DNA from: Levilinea saccharolytica
GTDB lineage: Bacteria; Chloroflexota; Anaerolineae; Anaerolineales; Anaerolineaceae
Direction of reading: 5' to 3'
DNA: 64,000 nt
Assembly (NCBI RefSeq): GCF_001306035.1
Contig: NZ_LGCM01000039.1
Coordinates: forward strand, 124,001-188,000
Shown in pieces: positions 41,414 through 51,194 of the stretch. The notes beneath the pieces were generated by a model that ran no database searches, was not told the DNA's origin, and worked only from the letters and a program-made list of their open reading frames with translations. Both the position numbers and the translations under genes were made by a program. Numbering within the stretch: position 1 is the stretch's first letter; every line of letters begins with the position of its first letter.

Positions 41414-42217
41414 ATGCGCAAAACTGTATACCGCATCACCGGCGTCGCCCTCATCATCGCCACCATCCTGGGCCTGGCGGTCAGCCTGACCGGGCTGGTG
41501 GGGCTGTGGCGGGTGCAGCCCAAAGTCACCGCGCAGCTGCAAAGCAGTGTGGATCTGCTGCAGCGCAGCGCCCAGGCCACCGCCGAACTGCTGGTGGTGG
41601 TGGACGGCTCACTGGAGCAGGTGGAGAAAAACGTGGTGCTGATGAAATCCGCTGTGGATAACGTGGCCGACTCGCTGGAAGGCACGGCCGCCGTCACCCG
41701 CACGGTGGGCACCACCGTGGGCGTGGATCTGGTGCAGGTCATCCGCGACACGCAAAGTTCCCTGCTGGCGGTGGGGGCGGGCGCGCGCCTGGTGGATGAC
41801 ACCCTGGCCGTGGTTTCGGCCTTCCCCCTCATCGGCGCGCGTTACAAGCCCGAACAGCCTCTGCAGGCCAGCATTCAGGACGTCTCCGCCAGCCTGGAAC
41901 CCATGCCCACCTCCCTGCAGAACGTGCAGAAAGGCTTCGAAAACACCGCCGTGAGCTTTGAAAGCCTGAAAAGCAACGTGTCAGAATTGGGCAAAAGTGT
42001 GGAAGGGATCGAAGCCAGCCTGAACAGCGCTCAGGGTGTGGTGGCGCAGTATCAAAGCATCGTCAGCGACACGCAGAAACAGCTCGATGAGCTGCAAACC
42101 GCCCTGCCCGGCGGCGTGCGTGCCGTCACCTGGGTGCTCACCGGCCTGCTGGTCTGGCTGTTCATCGCCCAGGCGGGCCTGCTGACTCAGGGCATTGAAC
42201 TGCTGCGGCGCGAATAG
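41414..42217 (+). CDS. Two-helix membrane protein with long coiled-coil middle
   Basis: 267 aa, not assigned to a family. A transmembrane helix near the N-terminus (about residues 9-32) and another near the C-terminus (about 237-256) flank some 200 residues of mostly helical, heptad-like sequence with repeated Q, S, V and L (SVDLLQRSAQATAELL, SLEQVEKNVV, LKSNVSELGKSVEGIE). The layout resembles MCP-like or tethered coiled-coil proteins facing the outside, but no signalling domain is present. GGAGGT precedes the ATG. Codon use is like its neighbours. Confidence 0.75.
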   Translation: MRKTVYRITGVALIIATILGLAVSLTGLVGLWRVQPKVTAQLQSSVDLLQRSAQATAELLVVVDGSLEQVEKNVVLMKSAVDNVADSLEGTAAVTRTVGTTVGVDLVQVIRDTQSSLLAVGAGARLVDDTLAVVSAFPLIGARYKPEQPLQASIQDVSASLEPMPTSLQNVQKGFENTAVSFESLKSNVSELGKSVEGIEASLNSAQGVVAQYQSIVSDTQKQLDELQTALPGGVRAVTWVLTGLLVWLFIAQAGLLTQGIELLRRE

Positions 42218-42231
42218 CCCCCTGCTCGGCT

Positions 42232-44448
42232 CTACGGCAAAAACTCCACCTCCCACAGGTGGACATTGGACACCTCGGCGGCGTCCACGTCGTTCAGCGC
42301 CAGATCCAGGCGCTCGGCCAGGATGCCGCCGGGGAATTCCAGCGTGAGGCTCTTGTTGCCGTCCGTCTGCGCCCCGTCCACCGCAAAGCTTAGCGCCTCG
42401 CCCCCCGCCGCGGGGTACACCGCCGCGCTCAGGTTCACGCGCTCAGCCCCCACCGCCAGCCGCACCCCGCTCAGGCGGCGCGGTGTGCTGAAGTGAATTT
42501 GCAGCACCAACGGGTTGGCCCCGCCGGTCTTGGTCAGCGTATTCACATCCCCGTCAAACACATTCCCCAGCGGTTCCAACAGCGGCGGGTGGGTGATCTC
42601 CAGCGTCTGCCCGCCCACCGTCAGCGATTCGCTCACCGGCTCAAACAGCGCGTAGCGCCGCGCAGCCATCACCGCCTCAATATCCGCGCGGTAGCTCCAG
42701 CGCGCCAGCACAAAGCCGGGCGAACCGTCGGGGTAATCCAGGCGGGCGGCCACCTGCGGCTCGTTGAACAGTTGGCTTTCGCGCAGGGTCTCAAATTCGG
42801 CCGCGGTGCTCACCCACAGCGTTTCGCCCAGGGCGGGCTCAATGCGCTGCGTGCCCCATTCCGGCCCGGCAATACGCACCTCAACCTCCGGCTGATCCAG
42901 GAAAAACTGGCTGAGCACATCCACCTGCGCGGCCCACTGCGGGGATATGGTCAAACTGCGGCTGGCGGTGGCGCGCTGTGCCTCAGCCACCAGAGGGAAA
43001 AGCTGGCGCGCGCCGTACTGCAGGCCGCCCAGGCCGTAATCGCGGAACCACAGCGGCCCGCGGGTCACCGCGTCCGAAAGCATCACCGTTCCGCTGGCGG
43101 TCAAAATGACCGCCGTCAGCGCCGCCAACAGCGGGCGGTTAAACGGACGGTAGCGTTCCAAAAAGTCAAAGGTCATCCCCAGGCCCAGCGCGGTGACGCC
43201 CACGCCCGCCGCCGCTGCCGGCAGCAGCGCGCCCACAGATGCCCCCGTCACCCAGGCCGCCCCCGGGCTGGCCAACAGCGCCGCAGCCGCCAACCCGCGC
43301 TCGGCCGTCCACGGGCCGCGCAGCAAACGACCCGCCCCCAGCAGGAAAAACGGCAGGAACGCCAGCGGCACGGGCGCATACCCCAACATTCTTTGCAGCA
43401 GCGGGCCGCTTTGGGTGGGCGAGAACCAGAACCAGGGGTTCAGCCCGCTCAGCACGGCCGCCCCCAGCCCCTCCAGCCGCCCGCCCAGGCTCAGCTCAGG
43501 GTCCAGCCAAAAAGAGGCCAACTGCAGCGGCTGCAAGGCTTCATCCGGGTGGGCGAGGGCAAAGCGCACATAGGGCAGCGCCATGGCCGCCGCCAGTCCG
43601 GCCCCCACCGCCAGAGTCAGCCCGCGCCGCGGCAGGCGCCGCGCCGCCAGCAGGGTCACGGCTGCGGCCAGCAGTCCCAACGGCACCACCGCTGGAGGGT
43701 AGGCGTACACCCCCAGCCCGGCCGCCGCCAGCGCACCCCAGTAGGCCCAGCGTCCCCCGTTCAGGGCGCGCATCCCGGCCCACAAGACCAGGCCAAAGGC
43801 CGAGGCTGCCAGCGCGTAGGGCCAGGCCGCCCGCGAATGCAGGAACCAGGCCGGGGTCACCGCCAGCAGCCAGGGGATCAGCCACCAGGTGCGCACATGC
43901 AGCGCATCCCGCCAGGCCCAGCTCAGCGCCGCCGCCCCTGCCAGGCTCACCAGCGCGGTCAACGCGCGCGCCAGAAACACCGATTTTCCCAACAAAAAGA
44001 CCGCCAGGAACTGTAAATAGGCCCCCAACCCCAGCGTGTACTGCCCGTCCACACGGAAGAAGGCCGGCAAAAAATCTCCCTCCGGTCCGCGCAGGCCCGA
44101 TTTTAACAGATACTCCGCCGAAAGGCTGGGCAAAGCCTCCACGGCGGTGAAACTGACCGGAAAACTGGGCAAAAACAGCAGCAGCATCAGGGCGCAGAAC
44201 CCCAGCCCCAGGCGAAAGAGCGCTTTCTCACGGTAGGGCAGGCGGTACACATTCCAGCGTGCCCAGGCTGCCCGCAACCCAGCCAGCCGCCCGGCGGTGC
44301 GCGCCGCCTGGCGGCGAATGCGCACGCTGTTGGGGCCGGGTTCAGGACCCACCAGAATCTCCACCCGTTCCCCCGCGGCGATCTCCACCTCCACCTGCAA
44401 CGGTTCGGCGTTCTCGGGCACATCGGCGCGGGGAGGTTCAAGGCTCAT
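42232..44448 (-). CDS. GT-C-type membrane glycosyltransferase-like protein with discoidin-like tail
   Basis: 738 aa. About 75 soluble residues are followed by some eleven hydrophobic segments (about residues 80-460) in the pattern of family-39-like (PMT/ArnT) lipid-sugar-dependent glycosyltransferases. The last 270 residues are soluble and should lie outside the membrane. Their final part (LVLQIHFSTPRRLSGVRLAVG and the ending VHLWEVEFLP) looks like an F5/8C or discoidin-type beta-sandwich. The first luminal loop (FTAVEALPSLSAEYLL) is where the catalytic acidic pair sits in the family; only a Glu is seen, so activity is uncertain. Start 44448 fits a leaderless promoter. Confidence 0.75.
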   Translation of the reverse strand: MSLEPPRADVPENAEPLQVEVEIAAGERVEILVGPEPGPNSVRIRRQAARTAGRLAGLRAAWARWNVYRLPYREKALFRLGLGFCALMLLLFLPSFPVSFTAVEALPSLSAEYLLKSGLRGPEGDFLPAFFRVDGQYTLGLGAYLQFLAVFLLGKSVFLARALTALVSLAGAAALSWAWRDALHVRTWWLIPWLLAVTPAWFLHSRAAWPYALAASAFGLVLWAGMRALNGGRWAYWGALAAAGLGVYAYPPAVVPLGLLAAAVTLLAARRLPRRGLTLAVGAGLAAAMALPYVRFALAHPDEALQPLQLASFWLDPELSLGGRLEGLGAAVLSGLNPWFWFSPTQSGPLLQRMLGYAPVPLAFLPFFLLGAGRLLRGPWTAERGLAAAALLASPGAAWVTGASVGALLPAAAAGVGVTALGLGMTFDFLERYRPFNRPLLAALTAVILTASGTVMLSDAVTRGPLWFRDYGLGGLQYGARQLFPLVAEAQRATASRSLTISPQWAAQVDVLSQFFLDQPEVEVRIAGPEWGTQRIEPALGETLWVSTAAEFETLRESQLFNEPQVAARLDYPDGSPGFVLARWSYRADIEAVMAARRYALFEPVSESLTVGGQTLEITHPPLLEPLGNVFDGDVNTLTKTGGANPLVLQIHFSTPRRLSGVRLAVGAERVNLSAAVYPAAGGEALSFAVDGAQTDGNKSLTLEFPGGILAERLDLALNDVDAAEVSNVHLWEVEFLP

Positions 44449-44455
44449 GCGCTTA

Positions 44456-44461
44456 ATTATA
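44456..44461 (-). promoter_or_regulatory. -10 box giving a leaderless mRNA for the GT-C-like gene
   Basis: On the minus strand TATAAT (44461-44456) lies exactly 7 nt before the ATG at 44448. No strong -35 or ribosome-binding site. Confidence 0.6.
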
Positions 44462-44639
44462 CGCGAACCCTTAAAAGATGCGGATTTCTGCACGGCCCAG
44501 GCCGCACCCAAACCGAAGATTAAAAAACGAGCCTGAGGGGGCCGCCCATGCTATAATGATTCTGGCCATTTTTTGATTCTCCGCCGGGTTTGAAGTACAA
44601 TAGGGCCGTTTAACGTTTTGGGAATGGAACCGCGCGCAT

Positions 44640-47600
44640 ATGTCCTTTGTCCACCTGCATGTGCATTCTGAATACTCGCTGCTGGACGGCTTCAGCAAAC
44701 TGAAGCATCTGGTCAGCCATGCCAAAGAATTGGGCATGCCCGCTGTGGCCCTCACCGATCACGGCACCATGTTCGGCGTGGTCGAGTTCTTCAACGCCGC
44801 CAAAGCCGCCGGGATCAAGCCCATCATCGGGGTGGAATCTTACATGGCCGCGCGCGGCATGGCAGACCGCGACTACCGCCTGGATAAAACCTCTTCCCAT
44901 TTGCTGCTGCTGGCCCAAAACCAAACCGGCTACCTGAACCTGCTCCAAATTGCCAGCGCGGCCCAGTTGGAAGGCTACTACTTCCACCCGCGCATTGACC
45001 ACGACTTTCTGGCCGCCCACAGCGAAGGGATCATCGCCACCAGCGGCTGCATGTCCGCCGAGGTGCCGCGCGCCATCCGCGAAGGCGATCTGGAAAAAGC
45101 CCAGCGCATGTTGGACTGGTACTATGAGGTCTTCGGCCCCGAGCGCTTCTTCCTGGAGCTTCAGGAGCACAACATCCCCGAGCTGCGCCAGATCAACCGC
45201 ACCCTGCTGGATTGGCGCAGCCGCTATAACGCCCGCTATCTGGCCACCAACGACGCCCATTACGTGCGGCGTGAAGACGCCCGCCTGCAGGATATCCTCC
45301 TGGCCATCCAGACCGGCGCACTCCTCTCCGATCCCAACCGCATGCGCATGAACGACGATTCGTACTACCTGCGCTCGCCGGAGGAGATGCGTTCGCTCTT
45401 TCACGAAGTGCCCGATGCCATCAGCAACACCCTTCTGGTGGCCGAACAGTGCAATGTGGACTTGAGCAAAACCGGCTACCACCTGCCCATGTTTGACGTG
45501 CCGGAAGAATACGGCAGCGCCGAGACCTACCTGCGCCGCCTGTGCGAAGAGGGCGTGCAGCGCCGCTACGGCGAGCATGCTCAGGACCCCCGCGTGCGCG
45601 AACGCCTGGAGTACGAGCTGGGCGTCATCCATCAGATGGGCTTTGACGCCTACTTCCTCATCGTGTGGGATCTTTGCCGCCACGCGCGCGAAACGGGCAT
45701 CTGGTATAACGCCCGCGGTTCCGCCGCCGGTTCCCTGGTGGCCTACGCCCTGGATATCACCCTGGTGGAGCCGCTGGAACACAAGCTGATTTTCGAACGC
45801 TTCTTGAACCCCGGCCGTATCTCCATGCCGGATATTGACCTGGATTTTCAAGATGACAAGCGCGCCCAGATGATGGAATACTGCGCCCGCCGCTACGGTG
45901 ACGACAAGGTCGCCCAAATCATCACCTTCAGCACCCTGGGGGCGCGCGCCGCCATCCGCGACGTGGGCCGGGTGATGGATGTGCCCCTCTCTGAGGTGGA
46001 CCGCATCGCCAAGATGCTGCCCAACATCCCCAGCAAGGCCATGAAAATCAGCGAGGCCGTCGAGCAGATCCCCGAGCTGAAGGCCGCCTGCGAGCAGGCC
46101 GAATACATCCGCGAGCTGGTCAGCACCGCCGCCCTGATGGAAGGGGTGGTGCGCAACGCCGGCACCCACGCCGCCGGGGTGATCATCACCGACAAGCCCA
46201 TCACCGCCTACGCCCCCCTGCACCGCCCCACCAGCGGCTCCGAAGACAGCCCCATCAAATCCGTGGCGCAGTTTGAAATGAACATCGTGGACTACCTGGG
46301 CCTGCTCAAGGTGGACTTCTTAGGCCTGGCTTCGCTCACCATCATGCAGCGCGCCTGCGACCTGATCGCCGCCCGCCACAATGTGCGCTTCAACCTGGAT
46401 AATATCCCCATTGACGACGCCGACACCTTCGCCTTCTTAAGCCAGGGGCACACCGCGGGCGTCTTCCAACTGGAAAGCACCGGCATGACCCGCAACGTGG
46501 TGCAGATGCAGCCCAAGAACCTGGCGCATGTCATCGCCATGGTGGCCCTCTTCCGCCCGGGGCCTATGGATTTCATCCCCAGCTACATCCGCCGCATGCA
46601 CGGCGAGGAGCAGGTGAAGTACCTCCACCCAGCCCTGCAGGCCATCTTCGAAGAAACCTACGGCATCCCCATTTACCAGGAACAAATCATGTTCGCGGCC
46701 ATGGATCTGGCCGGGTACACCGCCTCCGAAGCCGACGAACTGCGCAAAGCCATTTCCAAGAAAAAAGCCGACGTGCTCATGCAGCACCGCGAGAAGTTCA
46801 TCGCCGGAGCCCAGGAGCGCGGCATCTCGGCCGAGAAGGCCAAAGAGATTTTTGAAGAGTGGGAAAACTTCGCCCGCTACGGCTTTAACAAATCCCACGC
46901 CGCCGATTACGGCGTCATCGCCGTGCAGACCGGTTATCTCAAGACGCATTACACCGTCGAATACATGACCGCCCTGCTCTCGGCCTCCAAAAACGACACC
47001 GACAAGGTGGCTTTCTACATCACCGACTGCCGTTCTATGGGTCTGGAGGTTCTGCCGCCGGACCTGAACGCCAGCGATTGGGATTTCAGCATTGAAGACC
47101 GCAGCGACCAGCCCCCCGCCATCCGTTTTGGTTTGGGGGCGGTCAAGAACGTCGGCCAGGCAGCAGTCGAACTGATCCTCGCGGCCCGCCGCGAAAAAGG
47201 CCACTTCCGCGATCTGAACGACCTGGCCAAACGCGTAGATCTGCACGCCGTGGGACGGCGGGCCCTGGAATTTCTCATCAAAGTGGGCGCCCTCGACCAC
47301 TTCGGTCAACGCCGCACCCTGCTGGACAACCTGGATCAAATCATCGCCATCAGCGCCAGCCATTTCCGCGCCGCCCAAAGCGGCCAACTGAGCTTCTTTG
47401 GCGCCGAAACCGGCATCGAAGAAGAGATCCACCTGAAAGAAGCCGCGGTGGTCAACCGACGCGAGCAATTGGAATGGGAGCGAGAGCTGATCGGCCTGTA
47501 TGTCAGCGACCACCCTCTCAACCCCTACATGCCCACCTTACAGCGCAAGATCACCCACCTCAGCAGCCAGCTGAGCGAGGCTGAAGACAACGATAACGTC

Positions 47601-48500
47601 ATCGTGGCCGGCATGATCACCCGTTTCCGCCGCCATCAAGACCGCAAAGGCAAGCCGATGGGTTTCATCACCATCGAAGACACCCAGGGCAGCGTGGAAC
47701 TGGTGCTGTTTGCCAAACCCTGGGAGTCGTTTGGCCGCCTGGCGGTGATTGATCAGGTGGTGGTGGTCAAAGGCCGTGTGGATCACCAGAGCGGCGACCC
47801 CAAAGTGATCGTGAACGAGATGGCCGCTGAAATCCTCAGCGCGGATCAGGCCGTGGAGGCCCAGCCTTTCACCTTCTTCCCCAACGGGTGGAGCGCGGAT
47901 TTTGACGACGAGGACAGCGGCGGCGCGCTGAACGAATCCCCGGCCCCCTATCAGGCTGCACCCCCGCGAGCATCCGCGCCCGCGCCTGCCGCCCCACCGC
48001 CCGCAGATGAGGATTGGGACGTGCCGCCCCCGCCCGAACCGGACGACTGGCACCTGCTGGAACCGGCCGCTTTCCAGGCCGCAGCCCCCCAAGTACCCCC
48101 ACCCCCACCCGCCGAGGAGCCTGCGCCGCCGGTCAAGCCCGCCGCGGCCCCGCTGCCGGTGGCGGCTGCCCCGGCCTATATCCCCCCGCCGGCCTCTCTG
48201 GCCCCCATCCCCCGCCCAACGGAAAAGCCCGCCAGCGACCAGCCCCCGCAGATGGTCACCCTGGTGATGCGCCCCTGCGGCAGCAAAGACCGCGACGTGC
48301 GCCGCCTGAAAGTGCTTTACGGCTTGCTGCGCTCCTATGCCGGAAAAGACCGCTTCGCCTTCATGGTGTTTGAAGGCAGCCATTATTACGTCATAGAATT
48401 CCCCAATGAATCGACTTGCCTCACGCCCGAACTCTTATCCAAACTCCGCGCCAAGATCGGCGATGAGAACGTGCGCGTCGAGACGATTAAAATCCAATAA
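44640..48500 (+). CDS. dnaE: DNA polymerase III alpha subunit
   Basis: 1286 aa. PHP domain at the N-terminus (HLHVHSEYSLLDG, residues 5-17), catalytic palm aspartates in PDIDLDF (about residue 398), helix-hairpin-helix region, a beta-clamp-binding-like QLSFF (about 916), and an OB-fold (VAGMITRFRRH). It synthesises the chromosome as the replicase core. An unusual tail follows: about 110 residues very rich in Pro and Ala with two acidic Trp motifs (DEDWD, PDDWH), then a 75-residue folded-looking end (TLVMRPCGSKDRDVRRL to VRVETIKIQ). Only a weak GGAATGGA site precedes the ATG. TATAAT at 44552 and TACAAT near 44599 are promoter candidates. Confidence 0.95.
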   Translation: MSFVHLHVHSEYSLLDGFSKLKHLVSHAKELGMPAVALTDHGTMFGVVEFFNAAKAAGIKPIIGVESYMAARGMADRDYRLDKTSSHLLLLAQNQTGYLNLLQIASAAQLEGYYFHPRIDHDFLAAHSEGIIATSGCMSAEVPRAIREGDLEKAQRMLDWYYEVFGPERFFLELQEHNIPELRQINRTLLDWRSRYNARYLATNDAHYVRREDARLQDILLAIQTGALLSDPNRMRMNDDSYYLRSPEEMRSLFHEVPDAISNTLLVAEQCNVDLSKTGYHLPMFDVPEEYGSAETYLRRLCEEGVQRRYGEHAQDPRVRERLEYELGVIHQMGFDAYFLIVWDLCRHARETGIWYNARGSAAGSLVAYALDITLVEPLEHKLIFERFLNPGRISMPDIDLDFQDDKRAQMMEYCARRYGDDKVAQIITFSTLGARAAIRDVGRVMDVPLSEVDRIAKMLPNIPSKAMKISEAVEQIPELKAACEQAEYIRELVSTAALMEGVVRNAGTHAAGVIITDKPITAYAPLHRPTSGSEDSPIKSVAQFEMNIVDYLGLLKVDFLGLASLTIMQRACDLIAARHNVRFNLDNIPIDDADTFAFLSQGHTAGVFQLESTGMTRNVVQMQPKNLAHVIAMVALFRPGPMDFIPSYIRRMHGEEQVKYLHPALQAIFEETYGIPIYQEQIMFAAMDLAGYTASEADELRKAISKKKADVLMQHREKFIAGAQERGISAEKAKEIFEEWENFARYGFNKSHAADYGVIAVQTGYLKTHYTVEYMTALLSASKNDTDKVAFYITDCRSMGLEVLPPDLNASDWDFSIEDRSDQPPAIRFGLGAVKNVGQAAVELILAARREKGHFRDLNDLAKRVDLHAVGRRALEFLIKVGALDHFGQRRTLLDNLDQIIAISASHFRAAQSGQLSFFGAETGIEEEIHLKEAAVVNRREQLEWERELIGLYVSDHPLNPYMPTLQRKITHLSSQLSEAEDNDNVIVAGMITRFRRHQDRKGKPMGFITIEDTQGSVELVLFAKPWESFGRLAVIDQVVVVKGRVDHQSGDPKVIVNEMAAEILSADQAVEAQPFTFFPNGWSADFDDEDSGGALNESPAPYQAAPPRASAPAPAAPPPADEDWDVPPPPEPDDWHLLEPAAFQAAAPQVPPPPPAEEPAPPVKPAAAPLPVAAAPAYIPPPASLAPIPRPTEKPASDQPPQMVTLVMRPCGSKDRDVRRLKVLYGLLRSYAGKDRFAFMVFEGSHYYVIEFPNESTCLTPELLSKLRAKIGDENVRVETIKIQ

Positions 48501-48527
48501 AAGATCTTATAGAATGTGAGTGTGTGT

Positions 48528-49511
48528 ATGGTTCAACAAAGCAGAATTAAAACAATCGGGGTCCTGACTTCCGGCGGCGACGCGCCGGGCATGAACCCCT
48601 GTATCCGCGCCGTCGTGCGTTCCGCCCTGGCTCAAAATGTCAATGTGCTGGGGGTGGAGGACGGCTACGAAGGTCTCATCCGCGGCAATTTCCACAGCAT
48701 GGGCGCCCGCGACGTGGGCGGTATTTTGCAGCGCGGCGGCACCATCCTGCGCACCGCCCGCTCCGAAGAGTTCCGCACCCCCCGCGGCCAGCGCGAAGCC
48801 ATCCGCCAGATGAACAATGCCGGCATGGACGCCCTGGTGGTCATCGGTGGGGACGGCTCGCTCAACGGGGCCATGCGCCTGGTGGAACAGGGCGTGCCGG
48901 TGGTGGGCGTGCCGGGCAGCATTGATAACGACATCTACGGAACCGATATGTGCATCGGCGTGGATACCGCCCTCAACACCATCGTGGACGCCATTGACAA
49001 GATCCGCGACACAGCCTCTTCCCACAGCCGCGCCTTCATCGTGGAAACCATGGGACGCATGTCCGGTTATCTGGCCGTCCAGGCGGGCATCGTCACCGGC
49101 GCCGAAATGGTGCTCATCCCCGAAGTGCCGGTGAATGTGGAAGAGGTGGCCAAGAACGTGGATGAGGCCTACCGCCGCGGCAAAACCCACTGCATCATCG
49201 TGGTGGCCGAAGGGGCCGACCCCGGCACCACCGAGATCGCCAAAGAAATTGACGCCATGGATTTGGGCTTCACCACCCGCGTCACCATCCTGGGCCACAT
49301 CCAGCGCGGCGGCAAACCCAGCGCCTTCGACCGGCTGATCGCCTCGCGCTTTGGGCACAAGGCCGTGGAATTCCTCATGCAGGGTCAAACCGGCGTGATG
49401 GTGGGTCTCAACGGGCGTGAGATGGAGCCTGTGCCCATTTCCGTGGTCACCTCAAAAGTCAAAACCCTCTCGCCCGAATACGTCGAGATGGCGCGCATCC
49501 TGGCCCGCTAA
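48528..49511 (+). CDS. pfkA: ATP-dependent 6-phosphofructokinase
   Basis: 327 aa, typical PfkA length. TSGGDAPGMNP at the N-terminus, GGDGS (about residue 108), GSIDNDIYGTD with the catalytic Asp, and GHIQRGG. The Gly in GGDGS, rather than Asp, is the family mark of ATP rather than pyrophosphate as phosphodonor. It commits fructose 6-phosphate to glycolysis. ATG 48528 follows a TATAGAAT box only 13 nt upstream, and no clear ribosome-binding site is seen. It follows dnaE by 27 nt. Confidence 0.95.
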   Translation: MVQQSRIKTIGVLTSGGDAPGMNPCIRAVVRSALAQNVNVLGVEDGYEGLIRGNFHSMGARDVGGILQRGGTILRTARSEEFRTPRGQREAIRQMNNAGMDALVVIGGDGSLNGAMRLVEQGVPVVGVPGSIDNDIYGTDMCIGVDTALNTIVDAIDKIRDTASSHSRAFIVETMGRMSGYLAVQAGIVTGAEMVLIPEVPVNVEEVAKNVDEAYRRGKTHCIIVVAEGADPGTTEIAKEIDAMDLGFTTRVTILGHIQRGGKPSAFDRLIASRFGHKAVEFLMQGQTGVMVGLNGREMEPVPISVVTSKVKTLSPEYVEMARILAR

Positions 49512-49533
49512 TCCGAGCTTACTTCAAAAAACA

Positions 49534-49576
49534 AACAGCCGGAGGGTTTTTCAACCCGTTCCGGCTGTTCTATTTT
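49534..49576. terminator. Bidirectional terminator between pfkA and lysS
   Basis: AACAGCCGGA (49534-49543) with TCCGGCTGTT (49560-49569), an inner GGG/CCC, and T-runs on both outer sides, between convergent genes. Confidence 0.88.
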
Positions 49577-49593
49577 TATTTCAGCGTGCGCAC

Positions 49594-51108
49594 TTACTCG
49601 TCTTCGCGCTCGCGCAGATGGGGGAAAAGCAGCACTTCACGGATCGAGCGCTGGCCGGTGAGCAGCATCACCAGGCGGTCAATGCCCATGCCGAAGCCGC
49701 CGCAGGGCGGCATGCCGTAGCGCATGGCCCGCAGGTAATCTTCATCCAGCGGGTTGCTCTCTTCGTCCTCCGCGTCATACGCGCGGCCCATCTCCAAAAA
49801 GCGCGCTTCCTGATCCAGCGGATCGTTCAGCTCGGTAAAAGCGTTGCACAGCTCCATGCCGCCCACAAAGCCCTCAAAGCGCTCCACCGTCTGCGGGTCG
49901 CCCGGCATGGATTTGGCCAGCGGGGAGATGTCGCGCGGGTAGTTGTACAAAAAGGTCGGCTGGATGAAATTCGGCTCCAAAAAGTCGCCGATCATCTGGT
50001 CAATCAGCTTGCCGCGCGGCGCGCCGGGTTTGGGTTTTAGGCCTTTGGCGTCCATCGCCGCGAACAGAGCTTCGTCCGTGCGGTGCTCCTGAATATCAAT
50101 CCCGCAGGCCTCGATCAGCCCCTGGCGCAGCTCCACCCGCCGCCACGGGGGGGTGAAGTCAATCTCGTGGCCGTTAAAGGTCGTCTTGCGGCTGCCCAGC
50201 ACCTGATCGCAGATGTAGGCCACCATGTTCTCGGTCAGTTCCATCACCTTCAGGTAATCCAGGTAGGCCGCATAAAATTCCATCTGGGTGAACTCAGGAT
50301 TGTGCTTGAAGGAGATGCCCTCGTTGCGGAAATCGCGGCCAATCTCGTACACGCGGTCGAACATGCCCACCAGCAGGCGTTTGAGGTACAGCTCGAAGGA
50401 AATGCGCAGGAACAAATCCTGTTTCAGCTGGTTGTGATGGGTGATGAAGGGCCGCGCCGCTGCCCCGCCGTAAATGGGCTGCAGGATGGGGGTCTCCACT
50501 TCCAAAAAGCCCTCCCCATCCAAAAATTCGCGCATGGCGCGCGTGATCCCCGCGCGGGTGCGGAAAATCTGGCGCACATCCGGGTTCACCGCCAGATCGG
50601 CGTAGCGCTGGCGGTAGCGGGTTTCGGGGTCGTTGAGCGTGGCGTGGCGCACCACTTCCCCATCCACCACCTCATCTTTGGCCGCCGGAAGCGGGGTGAT
50701 GGCCTTGGCCAGCATACGGAAAGCCGTCACTTGCAGCGAAATTTCGCCCGTGCGGGTGCGCATCATCGTGCCTTCGGCCTCGATGAAATCACCCAGGTCG
50801 TAATGCTCTTTGAGGGTGTTCATGGCCTCTTCACCCAGCTCGTTGATGCGGAAGAAAAGCTGAACGCGCCCGCTGCCGTCTTCTGCATGGGCAAAGCCCA
50901 GCTTGCCCATCAAACGCATGGAGCGCACCCGTCCGGCCAGAATCACCTTCGCAGGAGCAGTCCCTTCCTTCTCAGCAGCCTCAAACTGCTTCACCGCCTC
51001 AGCGATGGTGTGCGTGTTGTGGACACGGGTCGGGTACGGCTCGATACCGGCAGCGCGCATGCGCTCCAGTTTTTCCAGACGAATACGTTCCAAATCATTC
51101 AGCTCCAT
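49594..51108 (-). CDS. lysS: Lysyl-tRNA synthetase, class II
   Basis: 504 aa. An N-terminal OB-fold anticodon-binding domain (ILAGRVRSMRLMGKLGFAHAEDGSG) is followed by the class II catalytic core with motif 2 FRNEGISFKHNPEFT and motif 3 GGFGMGIDRLVMLL. It charges tRNA-Lys. AAGGTGA precedes the ATG at 51108. It lies downstream of greA on the same strand with a terminator between them, so it may have partial read-through plus its own promoter. Confidence 0.95.
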   Translation of the reverse strand: MELNDLERIRLEKLERMRAAGIEPYPTRVHNTHTIAEAVKQFEAAEKEGTAPAKVILAGRVRSMRLMGKLGFAHAEDGSGRVQLFFRINELGEEAMNTLKEHYDLGDFIEAEGTMMRTRTGEISLQVTAFRMLAKAITPLPAAKDEVVDGEVVRHATLNDPETRYRQRYADLAVNPDVRQIFRTRAGITRAMREFLDGEGFLEVETPILQPIYGGAAARPFITHHNQLKQDLFLRISFELYLKRLLVGMFDRVYEIGRDFRNEGISFKHNPEFTQMEFYAAYLDYLKVMELTENMVAYICDQVLGSRKTTFNGHEIDFTPPWRRVELRQGLIEACGIDIQEHRTDEALFAAMDAKGLKPKPGAPRGKLIDQMIGDFLEPNFIQPTFLYNYPRDISPLAKSMPGDPQTVERFEGFVGGMELCNAFTELNDPLDQEARFLEMGRAYDAEDEESNPLDEDYLRAMRYGMPPCGGFGMGIDRLVMLLTGQRSIREVLLFPHLREREDE

Positions 51109-51148
51109 GCGATCACCTTCCTATTATTCAAACGAAATTCAACAAAAA

Positions 51149-51175
51149 GCCCCGCCCTTTGAACGCGGGCGGGGC
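51149..51175 (-). terminator. Terminator between greA and lysS
   Basis: GCCCCGCCC (51149-51157) and GGGCGGGGC (51167-51175); on the minus strand the stem is followed by TTTTTG. It lies 20 nt after the greA stop and about 40 nt before lysS. Confidence 0.85.
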
Positions 51176-51194
51176 CTGTTTTATTGGCCCTGAA

